Shown one piece after another: positions 1 through 8,945 of a stretch of DNA of 47,150 nt. A model generated the notes under the pieces. It was not told the DNA's origin, searched no databases, and was given only the letters and a program-made list of their open reading frames with translations. The translations under genes were made by a program, and so were the position numbers. Source of the DNA: Verrucomicrobiales bacterium (GTDB lineage: Bacteria; Verrucomicrobiota; Verrucomicrobiia; Verrucomicrobiales; SLCJ01); NCBI GenBank assembly GCA_024636835.1, contig JAGXGH010000078.1, positions 1 to 47,150 of the forward strand, given 5' to 3'. Position 1 is the stretch's first letter; the number at the start of each line of letters is the position of its first letter.

Positions 1-125
1 CTGAAATCACCTCAGCAAAGCGTCAATCTACACGTCGGTGTTATTTGTTTTTATCAAATTGCGGGCGATCTACGATTTTTCACAGTTATTCTAAAAACCG
101 AGGGAGGTTTTGCAACAGTCTGTCA

Positions 126-195
126 CAAGCGTAGCTACTTTGGAAGAAAGTAGCAGGCGAGTAGCGTCGCGTATATGGGCTTTGCCCCACGCGAT
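126..195 (+). repeat. Composite intergenic repeat (CTTTC-hairpin module plus GTCGCGTATA-hairpin module)
   Basis: Positions 126-163 carry a GTAGCTACTTT...AAAGTAGCAGG stem-loop. It resembles sequences at 15391-15463, 16862-16898 and, on the other strand, 11104-11141. Positions 166-195 start GTCGCGTATA and end CCCACGCGAT, with internal GGGC/GCCC pairing, and closely resemble 41296-41325. The two modules lie side by side, as mosaic REP-like elements do. No coding signal was seen in 1-252. Confidence 0.6.
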
Positions 196-202
196 GGCAC
201 AA

Positions 203-234
203 AAAAGGACGCGCTGTGGTGGGCGCGTCCTTTT
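203..234 (-). terminator. Rho-independent terminator of msrB
   Basis: A 12-bp perfect stem, AAAAGGACGCGC (203-214) with GCGCGTCCTTTT (223-234), encloses an 8-nt loop. Read on the minus strand it is followed by six T. It lies 18 bp past the msrB stop, so it most likely ends the cstA-msrB transcript. Confidence 0.8.
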
Positions 235-252
235 CAGATTTTCTGTGGCGGA

Positions 253-804
253 TTATTCGTCCGCTTTCGCTTCTTCGCCTTCTGCTGCCGCTGGGACGAA
301 GAGAAGGGCGGTGCCGTTGATGCAGTAGCGGGTGTCGTTGGGGACGTTGTGTCCTTCGCCACGGAAGACATGGCCGAGGTGTGAATCACATTTTGAGCAA
401 ACGACTTCTACGCGCGTCATGCCTAGTGCGTGATCTTCTTTTTCGACGATGCCTTCGGCGTCTGCTGGATCGTAGAACGATGGCCATCCGCAACCTGAGT
501 CAAATTTTGTGTTGGAATGGAAGAGTTTGTTGCCGCATGCGACACAGAAGTAGGTGCCTTTGCCCTGCTTTTTGAACTGTTTGTAGACGTCGCCGCCCGG
601 GCGCTCGGTTCCGGCTTCGCGGGCTACTCTGTATTGCTCAGGGGTGAGTTGCTCACGCCATTCGGCTTCTGACTTCTCGACTTTTTCCATGGGTTGTTTT
701 GGTGCTTCGGTTTTGACGGGAATGGGTTTTGCGCCCTCTTCGGCGCTACACTGTGCGGACATCACTGTGAGCACAAGTGCTGAGAGGAGAGTATAAGTTT
801 TCAT
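253..804 (-). CDS. msrB: Secreted peptide-methionine (R)-S-oxide reductase MsrB
   Basis: MsrB reduces methionine-R-sulfoxide in oxidised proteins. The 183-residue product has a signal-like N-terminus (MKTYTLLSALVLTVMSAQ) and then the SelR domain from about residue 50. Two CxxC zinc pairs are visible (CVACG and CSKCD), as are FDSGCGWPSFYDP, HLGHVF and the catalytic-cysteine motif RYCING near the C-terminus. The ATG at 804 was chosen over an upstream in-frame start because it opens exactly at the signal peptide. The signal suggests repair of exported proteins. It lies 97 bp downstream of cstA on the same strand and may share its transcript. No key residue is missing. Confidence 0.93.
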   Translation of the reverse strand: MKTYTLLSALVLTVMSAQCSAEEGAKPIPVKTEAPKQPMEKVEKSEAEWREQLTPEQYRVAREAGTERPGGDVYKQFKKQGKGTYFCVACGNKLFHSNTKFDSGCGWPSFYDPADAEGIVEKEDHALGMTRVEVVCSKCDSHLGHVFRGEGHNVPNDTRYCINGTALLFVPAAAEGEEAKADE

Positions 805-901
805 AGCGGTTATTTGAATTACGACTGGTGTCCGCCGCGCGTTGCATAGCAGATCGCTCATATGAGGCCTAGGCGCGGAAGTTTGTTCCAAAAGATCGTC
901 G

Positions 902-2797
902 CTAAATTCCTGTGCCGCCGGTTTTTTCTGAAACCTCTGCAAAGCTATGACGCAGAGGAGGGAGTGGGGTTTCGAGTTCGCCTTTGACGTGCGGCCAGAT
1001 TCGAATGGCTTCGATCACTACCCAGATTTCCAGTAAGAGTGTGGTCAGTCCGACGCCGACGAGGACGAAGTTTTTCTGTTCGAGCCAGCTCTTATCGCTG
1101 CCGAGGGATTCGATGAACATTTGGTAGAACATCGCGTAGGCGGGGAGCACCAGCATGAAAATGGCGGGCACGGCGGCGAACCAGAGTGGGAGTTTTCGCC
1201 GTTGCATCCAAAACAGAATCACCAGGAAGGCGATACCTGCGAGCAGTTGGTTGGTGGCGCCAAAAAGCGGCCAAAGAATCATTCCACCGCTGCCGGCGTT
1301 TGCCCATGACCATTCTTTTCCAGCTCCGGGAATGGCGGCGATGAGTCCAGCGGTGACGATGGCGAAGACGGTGGCTGCGTAGGGATTGGATAGTGGTTTT
1401 AGTGGCGCAAGAGCGGGGAATCCCTGGTCAGAGGAGCGGGCGAGTTCTTGGACGACATAGCGCTGGAGTCGGCACGCGGTGTCGAGTGTGGTAGCGGCGA
1501 AGGAAGCGACGAAGACACCCATCAAGGTGCGTGCGAAGCCGCCCTCGATACCTAGTGCTTTGAGGAAGTTGGCTGAGCCGTCGACGAAAGCGCCGACTTT
1601 CGCTGCTAGTCCGTTGACACCTGACCACGAGGAATAGCGAGCGTCAAAGGCATCGACGCCGGAGAGAAATCCACCACCTTCTGTGGGGATGCCGAGGCCG
1701 AGTCCCGCGGTGCACGCGAGGATGACGATGACGGCAAGAAAGCCTTCGGTAAGCATTGAGCCGTAGCCGATGGCGCGCGAATCAGTTTCGCAGCGCAGTT
1801 GTTTACTCGATGTGCCGCTCGACACGAGGCAGTGGAACCCGGAGATCGCGCCGCAGGCAACGGTGATGAAAAGGAAGGGGAAGATAAGCGGAAGTTTTTT
1901 CCCGAGGGCGTCGGCTTCGATCATCGGTGCAACGATTTCCAGAGCGGGTCGACCTTCGGTATTTGGCAGTGGGGCCCCGCCCCAGATTCCGGCGACACCG
2001 AGTCCGATAACGACCAGGGCAAGCACCGAGAGAAGTTGCAGACTATTGATGTAATCGCGTGGCTGGAGCAGTGCCCATACGGGGATAACCGATGCGATGA
2101 GGGAGTAAATGAGAAGAATGGCGACCCAGGTGATGGTCGGCCACGCTTTCATGGTTTCGTTCCAGCCGTGAAGGAATCCGACATCGCCGTAGTAGACGGT
2201 GAGATACATTGCTATGAGAACGAGGAGCGAGGGGATGAGGATATTTCCACCGCGTTTGTGGACGAAAATCCCGATCGCGATAGCGAGTGGGATTTGCAGC
2301 AGGCACGGCGTGATGGACGCCGGGTAAATACGAAACACGGCGGCGATGACGAGTCCGAAAATGGCGAGCACGATGGTCAGCGCGAGAAAGAGAACGATGA
2401 GAAAGGCGAGTCTAACCCGTGGGTTGATGAGGCGTCCTGCGAGATCGCCGACGGTTTGCCCGCGGTTACGCATCGAGATTATCAGCGATCCAAAGTCGTG
2501 CACGGCACCGATGAAGATGGACCCAAAGAGCACCCAGAGCAGTGCGGGAAGCCACCCCCAGATGACGGCGACAGCTGGCCCGACAATGGGTCCGGTGCCG
2601 GCGATGCTGGTGAAGTGATGGCCGAAAACGACGCCTTTTGAGGTGGCGACGTAGTCTTTGCCATCCGCCATTTCCTCGCTGGGTGCTAGGTTTTTACTGG
2701 ATAGTCCGAAGATGCGCTGACCGAGCCATTTGCCGTAGGTGTGATAGGCAACGAGGTAGAGAACAAAAGAACCTATGGCAATTACTAGAGTTTGCAT
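902..2797 (-). CDS. cstA: CstA-family carbon starvation / pyruvate-type transporter
   Basis: A 631-residue multi-spanning inner-membrane protein. Conserved CstA segments are visible: GKDYVATSKGVVFGHHF near residue 48, SIAGTGPIVGPAVA near 65, AVHDFGSL near 99, and the LFGATNQLLAG motif in the C-terminal third. Family members (CstA, BtsT) take up pyruvate and have been linked to peptide uptake under carbon limitation; the substrate here cannot be read from sequence. Somewhat shorter than E. coli CstA (about 700 residues). The start at 2797 is only 38 bp from the oppositely transcribed lipoprotein gene, so the two promoters must overlap or invade each other's reading frames. msrB follows on the same strand. 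Confidence 0.93.
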   Translation of the reverse strand: MQTLVIAIGSFVLYLVAYHTYGKWLGQRIFGLSSKNLAPSEEMADGKDYVATSKGVVFGHHFTSIAGTGPIVGPAVAVIWGWLPALLWVLFGSIFIGAVHDFGSLIISMRNRGQTVGDLAGRLINPRVRLAFLIVLFLALTIVLAIFGLVIAAVFRIYPASITPCLLQIPLAIAIGIFVHKRGGNILIPSLLVLIAMYLTVYYGDVGFLHGWNETMKAWPTITWVAILLIYSLIASVIPVWALLQPRDYINSLQLLSVLALVVIGLGVAGIWGGAPLPNTEGRPALEIVAPMIEADALGKKLPLIFPFLFITVACGAISGFHCLVSSGTSSKQLRCETDSRAIGYGSMLTEGFLAVIVILACTAGLGLGIPTEGGGFLSGVDAFDARYSSWSGVNGLAAKVGAFVDGSANFLKALGIEGGFARTLMGVFVASFAATTLDTACRLQRYVVQELARSSDQGFPALAPLKPLSNPYAATVFAIVTAGLIAAIPGAGKEWSWANAGSGGMILWPLFGATNQLLAGIAFLVILFWMQRRKLPLWFAAVPAIFMLVLPAYAMFYQMFIESLGSDKSWLEQKNFVLVGVGLTTLLLEIWVVIEAIRIWPHVKGELETPLPPLRHSFAEVSEKTGGTGI

Positions 2798-2835
2798 TCA
2801 GACTGATGGTGAAAGCTTAAAGCGGATCAGCATTC

Positions 2836-3891
2836 ATGAATTCATCACAATACTCAAGACATGGTTTTCTCGCGGCTGCGCTCGTGGTTACGCTCCTTTT
2901 CCCGTCCTGTGAAAAAGACGCCGCTAAGGATGTGCGGGTGGACTCACCGCAGGTAGAGCCGATCGTGGAGGAGATCGACGATACGGTTCCGCTGATTGTG
3001 CACCCCGTTTGTTTGGTTGCAGGGGAGGGCAGTGATGCGGTGTTTTCTGCGATGCTGAGTCGGATGTTGATCAAGCTTACCGATGGCCGCGCCGATTTGA
3101 AATTGACGTCTATCGACGAGGCGAGAAATGGTATCATCGTCTCCGTTGGTGAGATTTCAGATGATGTGCAGATGGGTATTGCGTCGAAAAATTTGGCGGT
3201 CGTCCGTGTGGGTGATCGCTACGTTTCGGACTCACGGGTTGCCGCTGCGATTGGCGTGGATAGTGTCTTTGCTGCTGGACAGTTTGGTGAAGCGGTACGT
3301 GCGGTGGCGGACGATAAGGGCGAGGTGCTCATTTGTCCGGTACCCGGGAGTAATCTCTCGGTAGCGGATAGGTTGAAGGAGTTCGGGAGCTATTTGGCCC
3401 GAGTTGCTCCGAGGACATCGAAAGATGGTTATGTCTTGGTTGCTACCAGTGCGGCAATGGCAGACGAGAAGGCTTGCGAGACTTGGCTGGAAGGCGCGAT
3501 CACACCGGCTTCGCGCGATGAGGAATTGTCGGTGATCGTGGGACTCACCCGGCAAGCGACTCACGACGGGCTGATGCGCTTGCGCGCGGTGGGTTTGTCG
3601 GAAACGGTGCCGCTGGTGGGATACGGTATTGATAGCGAGCTAGTGCAAGCGATGGACTCCGGCGAGTTGGAAGGTGTTTTCTTGATGGATCCTGGAACGT
3701 TGGAATCGGCGTTGCGTGTGGCTTTAGACAAGGCTGCGAAGGAGTTGGATGCAACTGACGAGCTTGGCGAGGAGCAAGATGCGCTGGTCGTGCCGCTGCG
3801 GTGGGTGAGTTTTGAAACGCTCACCACCGAGGAAGGCAAAGCTCTGGTGGCACCATATTTGGAATCTGAGGAAACGGACGAGGGAGAGTGA
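2836..3891 (+). CDS. Lipoprotein resembling type-1 periplasmic sugar-binding proteins
   Basis: 351 residues. The N-terminus is a lipoprotein-type signal with LLFPSC ahead of an acidic linker. The rest alternates strands and helices as in periplasmic-binding-protein type 1 (LacI/RbsB-like) folds, with segments such as KDGYVLVATSAAMADEKACE and VPLVGYGIDSELVQAMDSGE where this fold usually places its ligand hinge. No permease or ATPase gene lies beside it, so it is either an orphan binding protein or a sensor-like lipoprotein. It is transcribed away from cstA across a 38-bp gap, which would fit co-regulation with a carbon-uptake gene. The fold assignment is inference; being an exported lipoprotein is more secure. 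Confidence 0.7.
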   Translation: MNSSQYSRHGFLAAALVVTLLFPSCEKDAAKDVRVDSPQVEPIVEEIDDTVPLIVHPVCLVAGEGSDAVFSAMLSRMLIKLTDGRADLKLTSIDEARNGIIVSVGEISDDVQMGIASKNLAVVRVGDRYVSDSRVAAAIGVDSVFAAGQFGEAVRAVADDKGEVLICPVPGSNLSVADRLKEFGSYLARVAPRTSKDGYVLVATSAAMADEKACETWLEGAITPASRDEELSVIVGLTRQATHDGLMRLRAVGLSETVPLVGYGIDSELVQAMDSGELEGVFLMDPGTLESALRVALDKAAKELDATDELGEEQDALVVPLRWVSFETLTTEEGKALVAPYLESEETDEGE

Positions 3892-4237
3892 TTGGAGGAT
3901 GGACGCTCCTGTCCATCCAGAGTGGTGAGGCGACAGGAATGCTCTCGATCTATGGCGTAGAGAAACCGCACTGAACCGACAGGCAGTGTCGATTCTCCGA
4001 GCGCGAGAAGGACCCAACGATAGTGTGGCGTTGTGTGACCGAGGGCTAGAAGCCAACTGCACTTGTCATATCGCTACCGAATATAAACATGACTATTCGC
4101 CGCGCACAAATAGCTCACGATCAATCAACAAAACATCCACTCGCGTCAGATCAATACCAAGATTTGGTATCAGGCGTGAGCGTTACGACATTGGCACTTA
4201 AAAACTCAAGCCAAGTTAAGTGTTTTCATGTGATGAT
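3892..4237. other. Intergenic region with one stem-loop
   Basis: No convincing gene. A perfect 8-bp stem, GGATGGAC (3897-3904) with GTCCATCC (3911-3918), follows the lipoprotein stop codon by five bases but has no T-tract, so it is a weak terminator candidate or a REP-like hairpin. The rest is unassigned and contains the upstream region of the metallophosphoesterase gene. Confidence 0.5.
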
Positions 4238-4262
4238 TGAGGTGTTCAACCACAACACCTCA
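4238..4262 (+). promoter_or_regulatory. Perfect 9-bp inverted repeat immediately before a start codon
   Basis: TGAGGTGTT (4238-4246) and AACACCTCA (4254-4262) are separated by 7 nt and end four bases before the ATG at 4267. In RNA the hairpin would cover the GAGGTG that could serve as a ribosome-binding site. In DNA it could be an operator. Confidence 0.45.
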
Positions 4263-4266
4263 CGCG

Positions 4267-5097
4267 ATGAAAAAAACACGACTTCGATTCAAGACGGTAT
4301 TTATCTCTGACATCCATCTCGGCACGCCGGACGCCAAGGTGGAGGAAGTGACTCGTTTTATCCGGCACATCGACTGCGAACGCTTGGTTCTCAATGGTGA
4401 CATTATTGATGGCTGGTATTTGAAAAGGAAGAGCTCGGCCTGGAAGCCAGCGCACACGAAGTTTGTGAGGCACTTGCTGAAGCTCGCGGAGAAGAAAGCG
4501 ACTGAGGTGATTTACCTGCGCGGGAATCACGATGAAATGTTGGATTCCTTTCTTCCGCTGGCGTTTGGCTCGTTTCGTTTGGATGATGAATACATCCACG
4601 AAACACCACAGGGAAAATATCTGGTTGTTCACGGCGATGGCTTTGACCATGTGACGATGAATCATAAATGGGCCGCGGGTCTGGGGTCGGTCGGGTACGA
4701 AGTGCTGTTACGCTTCAATCGCTTCTATAACAAATTTCGTGTATGGCGAGGTAAGGAGTATTACTCGGTGAGTAAGCTGATTAAGAGCAAGGTAAAGGGC
4801 GCGGTAAGTTTTGTCGGCAGGTATGAGGAGCAGTTGGAGAAGCTTGCAAAAGCTCGCGGCTGCGTCGGTATCATTTGCGGTCACATACACACGGCCGAGG
4901 ATAAGCAGATGGGCTCGGTTCATTATTTGAACTCCGGAGACTGGGTGGAATCGCTTACGGCAATCGTGGAGTCTGAGCCTGGTGAGTTCTCGTTGATCGA
5001 CTATGCGGATTTCGACGCGATGCTCGAAGCGGAGCAGTTTAGGCGAGATAGTGAACTGAGTGGAGCCAAGCTAGAAGTCGTTGCAGAGGCTGTGTAG
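4267..5097 (+). CDS. UDP-2,3-diacylglucosamine diphosphatase-like metallophosphoesterase (LpxH-like)
   Basis: 276 residues from the ATG at 4267; a TTG 30 bp upstream is less likely because it lies inside a hairpin. All calcineurin-type metal motifs are present: SDIHLG near residue 16, NGDIID, RGNHDE, VVHGDGFD and CGHIHTAE. This subfamily contains LpxH-like enzymes that hydrolyse UDP-2,3-diacylglucosamine in lipid A synthesis. The family also includes proteins of unknown substrate in non-proteobacterial genomes, and no lpx gene lies nearby. Cytoplasmic or membrane-associated, with no signal peptide. Enzyme class is secure; the exact substrate is inference. Confidence 0.85.
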   Translation: MKKTRLRFKTVFISDIHLGTPDAKVEEVTRFIRHIDCERLVLNGDIIDGWYLKRKSSAWKPAHTKFVRHLLKLAEKKATEVIYLRGNHDEMLDSFLPLAFGSFRLDDEYIHETPQGKYLVVHGDGFDHVTMNHKWAAGLGSVGYEVLLRFNRFYNKFRVWRGKEYYSVSKLIKSKVKGAVSFVGRYEEQLEKLAKARGCVGIICGHIHTAEDKQMGSVHYLNSGDWVESLTAIVESEPGEFSLIDYADFDAMLEAEQFRRDSELSGAKLEVVAEAV

Positions 5098-5205
5098 TCG
5101 CGGGTGTGATAGGTTTTACATCCAGGTTGGATGGTGGATTTTTCAGACCTGGTAGAAGGTGATGGATTTTGGTGTCGAGTCGCGGTAGATTTCGTATTAG
5201 TTGTT

Positions 5206-6498
5206 ATGGCTATGAGACTCGAAAGATTTTTCGTCGCGTTTTTTTTGGTGGTCGTGTGCCAAGGATTCTCTGCAGAACCGATTGCAGAACGTGAATGGAC
5301 ATCGGATGCTGGCACGAAATTAACGGCATCGGCGATGGAGCTTCGAGGGGATACGGTGATTTTCAATTCTTCGGATGGCCGTCAGATTGACGTTCCATTG
5401 GCGCGCCTCGTGGAAGCCGACCAGGCGATATTGCGCGAGCATTTTATGCAAGGGGAAGAGGGGCAGGATGCGAAACCCGAAGAGGAAAACGTTGAGCCGG
5501 TGAAGAAAGGTAAAGGTGAATTTCCTGGTGAGGTTCGAGAAAACATCAAAGCTGGAGAATTGGGAGCCCTGCAGACTTATCTTGCTGCGTATATACCATC
5601 ATCCGTGAAGGCGGATGCCAAGCGGCCGGCTTTCTGCTACGTAGACATGAGGAAATCGAGCGCTGAAACGCTCGACAAGTTTAAAGCGGGATCGGAGGTG
5701 ACAGGTTGGCTGGTGGTTTTAAGCACGGAGATGTCGGGGGGGCTCTTGGAGGAATTTGTGGATCCGCTTGCAGAAGGCTGGTTGGCGGCGATGAAAAATG
5801 AACTGCCGGTAGACGTGGAGCGCCTTTATGGCGGAGCCTACAGTAGTGGATTGAAAGGCTTGATGCAGATCCGTGAGATCCTAGGCGACTATGACGGAGT
5901 CCTCACCGTCAATGGATCTTTTAGTAAAGAAGATACAGGGCTGCCGGTTTGCTATGGCCTTGTCGGCCTCAGCGCAAAAATCAGGGTGAATTTCACCAAA
6001 TACTTTGAGAAGCAGGCGGAACGTGATTCGTTGATGCGCTTCACTGCGGACGGTCGCGGTGATGCATCGCCGGATGACTACGAGGACGGAATGATCTTTC
6101 TCGCGATTCAATACTACAGTGACGACGGTGCGCGAAAGCCGGAAGAACTCATCGGCTTTGTTGATCGATTGCTAGAGCGTATTCAAGCGGTGTCAGATAG
6201 TGATCCCGAGCGCGCATACATGTGGATCAAGCAGAGCGAGGAATTGAAGAAGAATGATGCGCAGCAAGCGAAGTGGGAGTCACTTCAAACGAAGCTCGGG
6301 CAAACGGAGTCTTGTAAAGCCTATTACACTGGTTTCGAGCTGTTCGAAGACCTTGGCTTCAAAGTGATTGCTGAAGCGGAATCCACCGTAGATGAAAAAG
6401 CGAACAAGAAGATCGAAAAAGAGCTGGCGAGGATGAAGGAGGAACTCGAAGGCACCAAGTGGATTCCGGTGATCGAGAGCTATGGGAAAGAGGATTAG
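5206..6498 (+). CDS. Exported protein with SHD1-like domain
   Basis: About 430 residues. The start at 5206 (or ATG 5212) places a signal peptide first ([20 protein letters not shown]). Next comes [18 protein letters not shown]...[19 protein letters not shown], which matches the SLA1-homology-domain-1-like module common in secreted proteins of Planctomycetes and Verrucomicrobia. An acidic linker and a long C-terminal region of unknown fold follow, ending in a charged, probably coiled-coil helix. Function unknown. Its stop codon overlaps the hisF stop codon tail to tail, so the two transcripts converge with no spacer. Confidence 0.75.
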   Translation: MAMRLERFFVAFFLVVVCQGFSAEPIAEREWTSDAGTKLTASAMELRGDTVIFNSSDGRQIDVPLARLVEADQAILREHFMQGEEGQDAKPEEENVEPVKKGKGEFPGEVRENIKAGELGALQTYLAAYIPSSVKADAKRPAFCYVDMRKSSAETLDKFKAGSEVTGWLVVLSTEMSGGLLEEFVDPLAEGWLAAMKNELPVDVERLYGGAYSSGLKGLMQIREILGDYDGVLTVNGSFSKEDTGLPVCYGLVGLSAKIRVNFTKYFEKQAERDSLMRFTADGRGDASPDDYEDGMIFLAIQYYSDDGARKPEELIGFVDRLLERIQAVSDSDPERAYMWIKQSEELKKNDAQQAKWESLQTKLGQTESCKAYYTGFELFEDLGFKVIAEAESTVDEKANKKIEKELARMKEELEGTKWIPVIESYGKED

Positions 6499-7262
6499 TC
6501 GGATGTTTCCCTGACGGGAACACCTGCGTCCTTGAGCAGGCCTTTGACTTCGGCGACGGTGGTCTCGCGAAAGTGGAAGATCGATGCAGCGAGCACCGCG
6601 TCGGCTTTTCCCTCGGCGAGGACGTCGACCATGTGTTGCGCATTTCCTGCGCCGCCTGAGGCGATGACCGGAATGTTCACCGCGCTGGAAAGTGCACGAG
6701 TGAGTTCAATGTCATAGCCGTCTTTGGTTCCGTCGGCGTCCATGCTTGTGAGTAAGATTTCACCGGCTCCGCGGGATTCCACTTCGCGTGCCCAGTCGAT
6801 GGCGTCGAGATCCGTCGGTGTGCGACCACCGTGTGTGTAAACTGTCCACCCGCCGGTGTCGTTGCGTTTGGCATCGATGGCAACGACGATGCACTGTCTG
6901 CCAAAAAGCTTCGCGCCTCGGGAGATGAGATCCGGGTCGCTTACCGCCGAGCTGTTGACACTCACTTTGTCTGCCCCGGAGGTGAGCATTTTCCGCATGT
7001 CCTCCACCGAGCGGATGCCGCCGCCGACGGTCACGGGCATGAAGCAGTGCTCGGCGGTGCGTCGCACCACGTCGACCATGGTGTCTCGAGCATCGGATGT
7101 TGCGGTGATGTCGAGGAACACAAGTTCATCAGCGCCCTGACGGTTATATTCAATGGCGCACTCCACTGGGTCGCCGGCATCGCGAAGTCCGACAAAATTC
7201 GTTCCTTTCACTACACGACCATCAGTGACGTCGAGGCAAGGGATGACCCGTTTGGTAAGCAT
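6495..7262 (-). CDS. hisF: Imidazole glycerol phosphate synthase cyclase subunit HisF
   Basis: 255 residues, normal length for HisF. With HisH it converts PRFAR and ammonia to imidazole glycerol phosphate and AICAR in histidine synthesis. Both catalytic aspartates are present, Asp11 in VIPCLDV and Asp130 in VVAIDAKR, along with the phosphate-binding loops VGGGIRS and IASGGAGN. The gene stands alone here with no other his gene beside it. It converges on the SHD1 protein gene with a 4-bp overlap of the stop codons. Confidence 0.97.
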   Translation of the reverse strand: MLTKRVIPCLDVTDGRVVKGTNFVGLRDAGDPVECAIEYNRQGADELVFLDITATSDARDTMVDVVRRTAEHCFMPVTVGGGIRSVEDMRKMLTSGADKVSVNSSAVSDPDLISRGAKLFGRQCIVVAIDAKRNDTGGWTVYTHGGRTPTDLDAIDWAREVESRGAGEILLTSMDADGTKDGYDIELTRALSSAVNIPVIASGGAGNAQHMVDVLAEGKADAVLAASIFHFRETTVAEVKGLLKDAGVPVRETSD

Positions 7263-7412
7263 GGGGAGAACAAGCAGTAATCGTCCGTGTCCGGCAAGTG
7301 CCTTTTCGCATTGATTTGTAACGGGATTTTAGATCTTCCGCTGGCAGTCTCTCGCTACGTGTAGTAGCTGTGCGTTGCGTTCCTTGCGTTCCCCCCGATT
7401 ACAGATGAATCC

Positions 7413-7814
7413 ATGGTCTTAAAGTATCAGCTAAGCCGCGAACATAATATAGGTAGAGTTGTAGCCGAAGGCGAGGTTAAGGATTCGGACTTTGATAGGG
7501 TTATTAGCTCGTTGCTCAATGACGATCAATTCTCTCCAGGCATGGATATGCTGGTTGATTTGCGTAAGGTCATCTCGCTTTCCGTGACGACGACGGGTAT
7601 CCAGGAAATAGCGCTGCTTTTTCAAGAGGATAAGCGCGTTCTCCCTGAAGCAAGGATTGCTGCAGTGACTTCCGACAAATTCACTTACGGCATCGTGAAA
7701 ATGTTCCAAGGCCTTACTATAGGTGCGCTTCCTTTGCAGATGGTGACATTAGATTACGGTGAGGCTTTGCGTTACTTGAAGCTGAAGACCCCGATGGAAG
7801 TTATTTTTGATTAA
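7413..7814 (+). CDS. Small conserved-looking protein, possibly STAS/SpoIIAA-like
   Basis: 133 residues, no signal peptide. The pattern of an N-terminal hairpin (KYQLSREHNIGRVVAEGEV), then DMLVDLRKVISLSV, then helix and RIAAVTSDKFTYGIVKMFQ, resembles the beta-alpha arrangement of STAS/SpoIIAA-like domains, which often act in regulation or membrane association. This is pattern similarity only. It lies 42 bp upstream of the recombinase gene on the same strand and may be co-transcribed with it. Confidence 0.6.
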   Translation: MVLKYQLSREHNIGRVVAEGEVKDSDFDRVISSLLNDDQFSPGMDMLVDLRKVISLSVTTTGIQEIALLFQEDKRVLPEARIAAVTSDKFTYGIVKMFQGLTIGALPLQMVTLDYGEALRYLKLKTPMEVIFD

Positions 7815-7856
7815 GGAAAGCTTAGTTCCTGCTTTTCACAATGCTGACGTGTTGGT

Positions 7857-8792
7857 ATGGTGGCGATTGTGAAAGGCGACCATCCAGCGACTGATGACTC
7901 CTCCACGAGCGATGTGCTGGTGGATGGCTTCATTGAGTTTTTGGCGGTGGAGAAGTCAGCGTCAAAACACACCCTGGACGGGTATGCGCGGGCGTTGACG
8001 AAGTTTCAGGCGTGGCACTCGCAATTTACTAGCTGGGAATCCTGTACCGCTGATGAGTTCCGGCGCTATCTCTTTGAGCTGATGAAACTCGGGCGGTCTC
8101 GCGCATCGATCCGTCAGTATTTTGCGGCCTTGCGCTCGTTTTATAAATGGGGGCGTGACCGACGAGGAATGAAAGTGAATCCATTGGCAGACGTCCAATT
8201 GCCGAAAGCCGATCGCAAGCTGCCGGTAATATTGCGAATCGAGCAGCTCGATGAATTGCTCGGCTTACCTCTTGTCACGCAGCCGGAGCAGCGTGCTCCA
8301 AAATGGCTACCGGTGCGCGATGCGGCGATTATGGAGCTTTTCTACAGCACCGGAATTCGACTTCAGGAACTGGTCGACCTCAATGTGAGCGACGTTGATG
8401 TGTATTCCGAAACCTTGCGGGTGCTCGGCAAGGGCGCGAAAGAGCGGATGGTTCCCGTTGGTGGTCCGGCGCTGGAAGCCTTGCAAAAATATCGCGTGAC
8501 TGCCGGTGTGCAGGGTGGGCCACTATTTCTCGGCAAGAACCGCACACGCATTTCTCGTCGGGCGATCAGCCATTTGCTCGATAAGTATCTCCAGTTGTCG
8601 AGTATCGAGTTGCGGATCACACCGCATAAACTTCGCCACAGTTTTGCAACGCACCTGCTCGATGCCGGTGCGGATTTGCGCAGCGTGCAGGAACTTCTCG
8701 GCCACGCGAGTCTTTCGACGACGCAGATATACACCCATGTGTCGTTTGATCGATTGAAGCGTGCCTATGACGAGGCTCATCCACGTGCTTAG
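7857..8792 (+). CDS. xerC: Tyrosine recombinase of XerC/XerD type
   Basis: 311 residues. The N-terminal SAM-like DNA-binding domain spans about 20-105 and the catalytic domain 125-305. The full active site is visible: Arg168 (STGIRLQE), Lys192 (LGKGAKER), His257 and Arg260 (HKLRH), His283 (GHAS) and Tyr292 (IYTHVS). The C-terminal ending YDEAHPRA is typical of XerC/D, which resolve chromosome dimers at dif. No att site, integrase-associated genes or tRNA target lies nearby, so a housekeeping Xer role is likelier than a phage or island integrase. XerC versus XerD cannot be decided here. Confidence 0.9.
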   Translation: MVAIVKGDHPATDDSSTSDVLVDGFIEFLAVEKSASKHTLDGYARALTKFQAWHSQFTSWESCTADEFRRYLFELMKLGRSRASIRQYFAALRSFYKWGRDRRGMKVNPLADVQLPKADRKLPVILRIEQLDELLGLPLVTQPEQRAPKWLPVRDAAIMELFYSTGIRLQELVDLNVSDVDVYSETLRVLGKGAKERMVPVGGPALEALQKYRVTAGVQGGPLFLGKNRTRISRRAISHLLDKYLQLSSIELRITPHKLRHSFATHLLDAGADLRSVQELLGHASLSTTQIYTHVSFDRLKRAYDEAHPRA

Positions 8793-8861
8793 GGTGGTTT
8801 TGAGAGGTGAGTGAATGATTTTTCCCTTTAGATATGGGGGTTGGAGCGTGTGCTTCAAAGA

Positions 8862-8878
8862 TTGGCATGGCGGTTGCT
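8862..8878 (+). promoter_or_regulatory. Sigma-54 (-24/-12) promoter of the ammonium transporter gene
   Basis: TTGGCATGGCGGTTGCT matches the RpoN consensus TTGGCACG-N4-TTGCW, with exact GG-N10-GC spacing (GG at 8864-8865, GC at 8876-8877). The start site would be near 8889, leaving a leader of about 57 nt before the ATG at 8946. Nitrogen control of amt genes by sigma-54 is well known in other bacteria. No clear NtrC palindrome was found upstream. Confidence 0.8.
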
Positions 8879-8945
8879 TTACGTTTGCCATCTGTGGGGA
8901 AATTGTTTCCCAACTCCAACACCCTGAAACCGACACTATAAAGAG

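Noticed and set aside
1799..2641. 280-residue open frame on the plus strand
   Set aside because: Lies antisense inside cstA, is rich in Asp, Glu and Gly as expected of a mirror frame, and shows no domain.
7857..8792. Recombinase as an integrase of a mobile island
   Set aside because: No att repeats, tRNA target or cargo genes nearby, and the C-terminus is typical of XerC/D.
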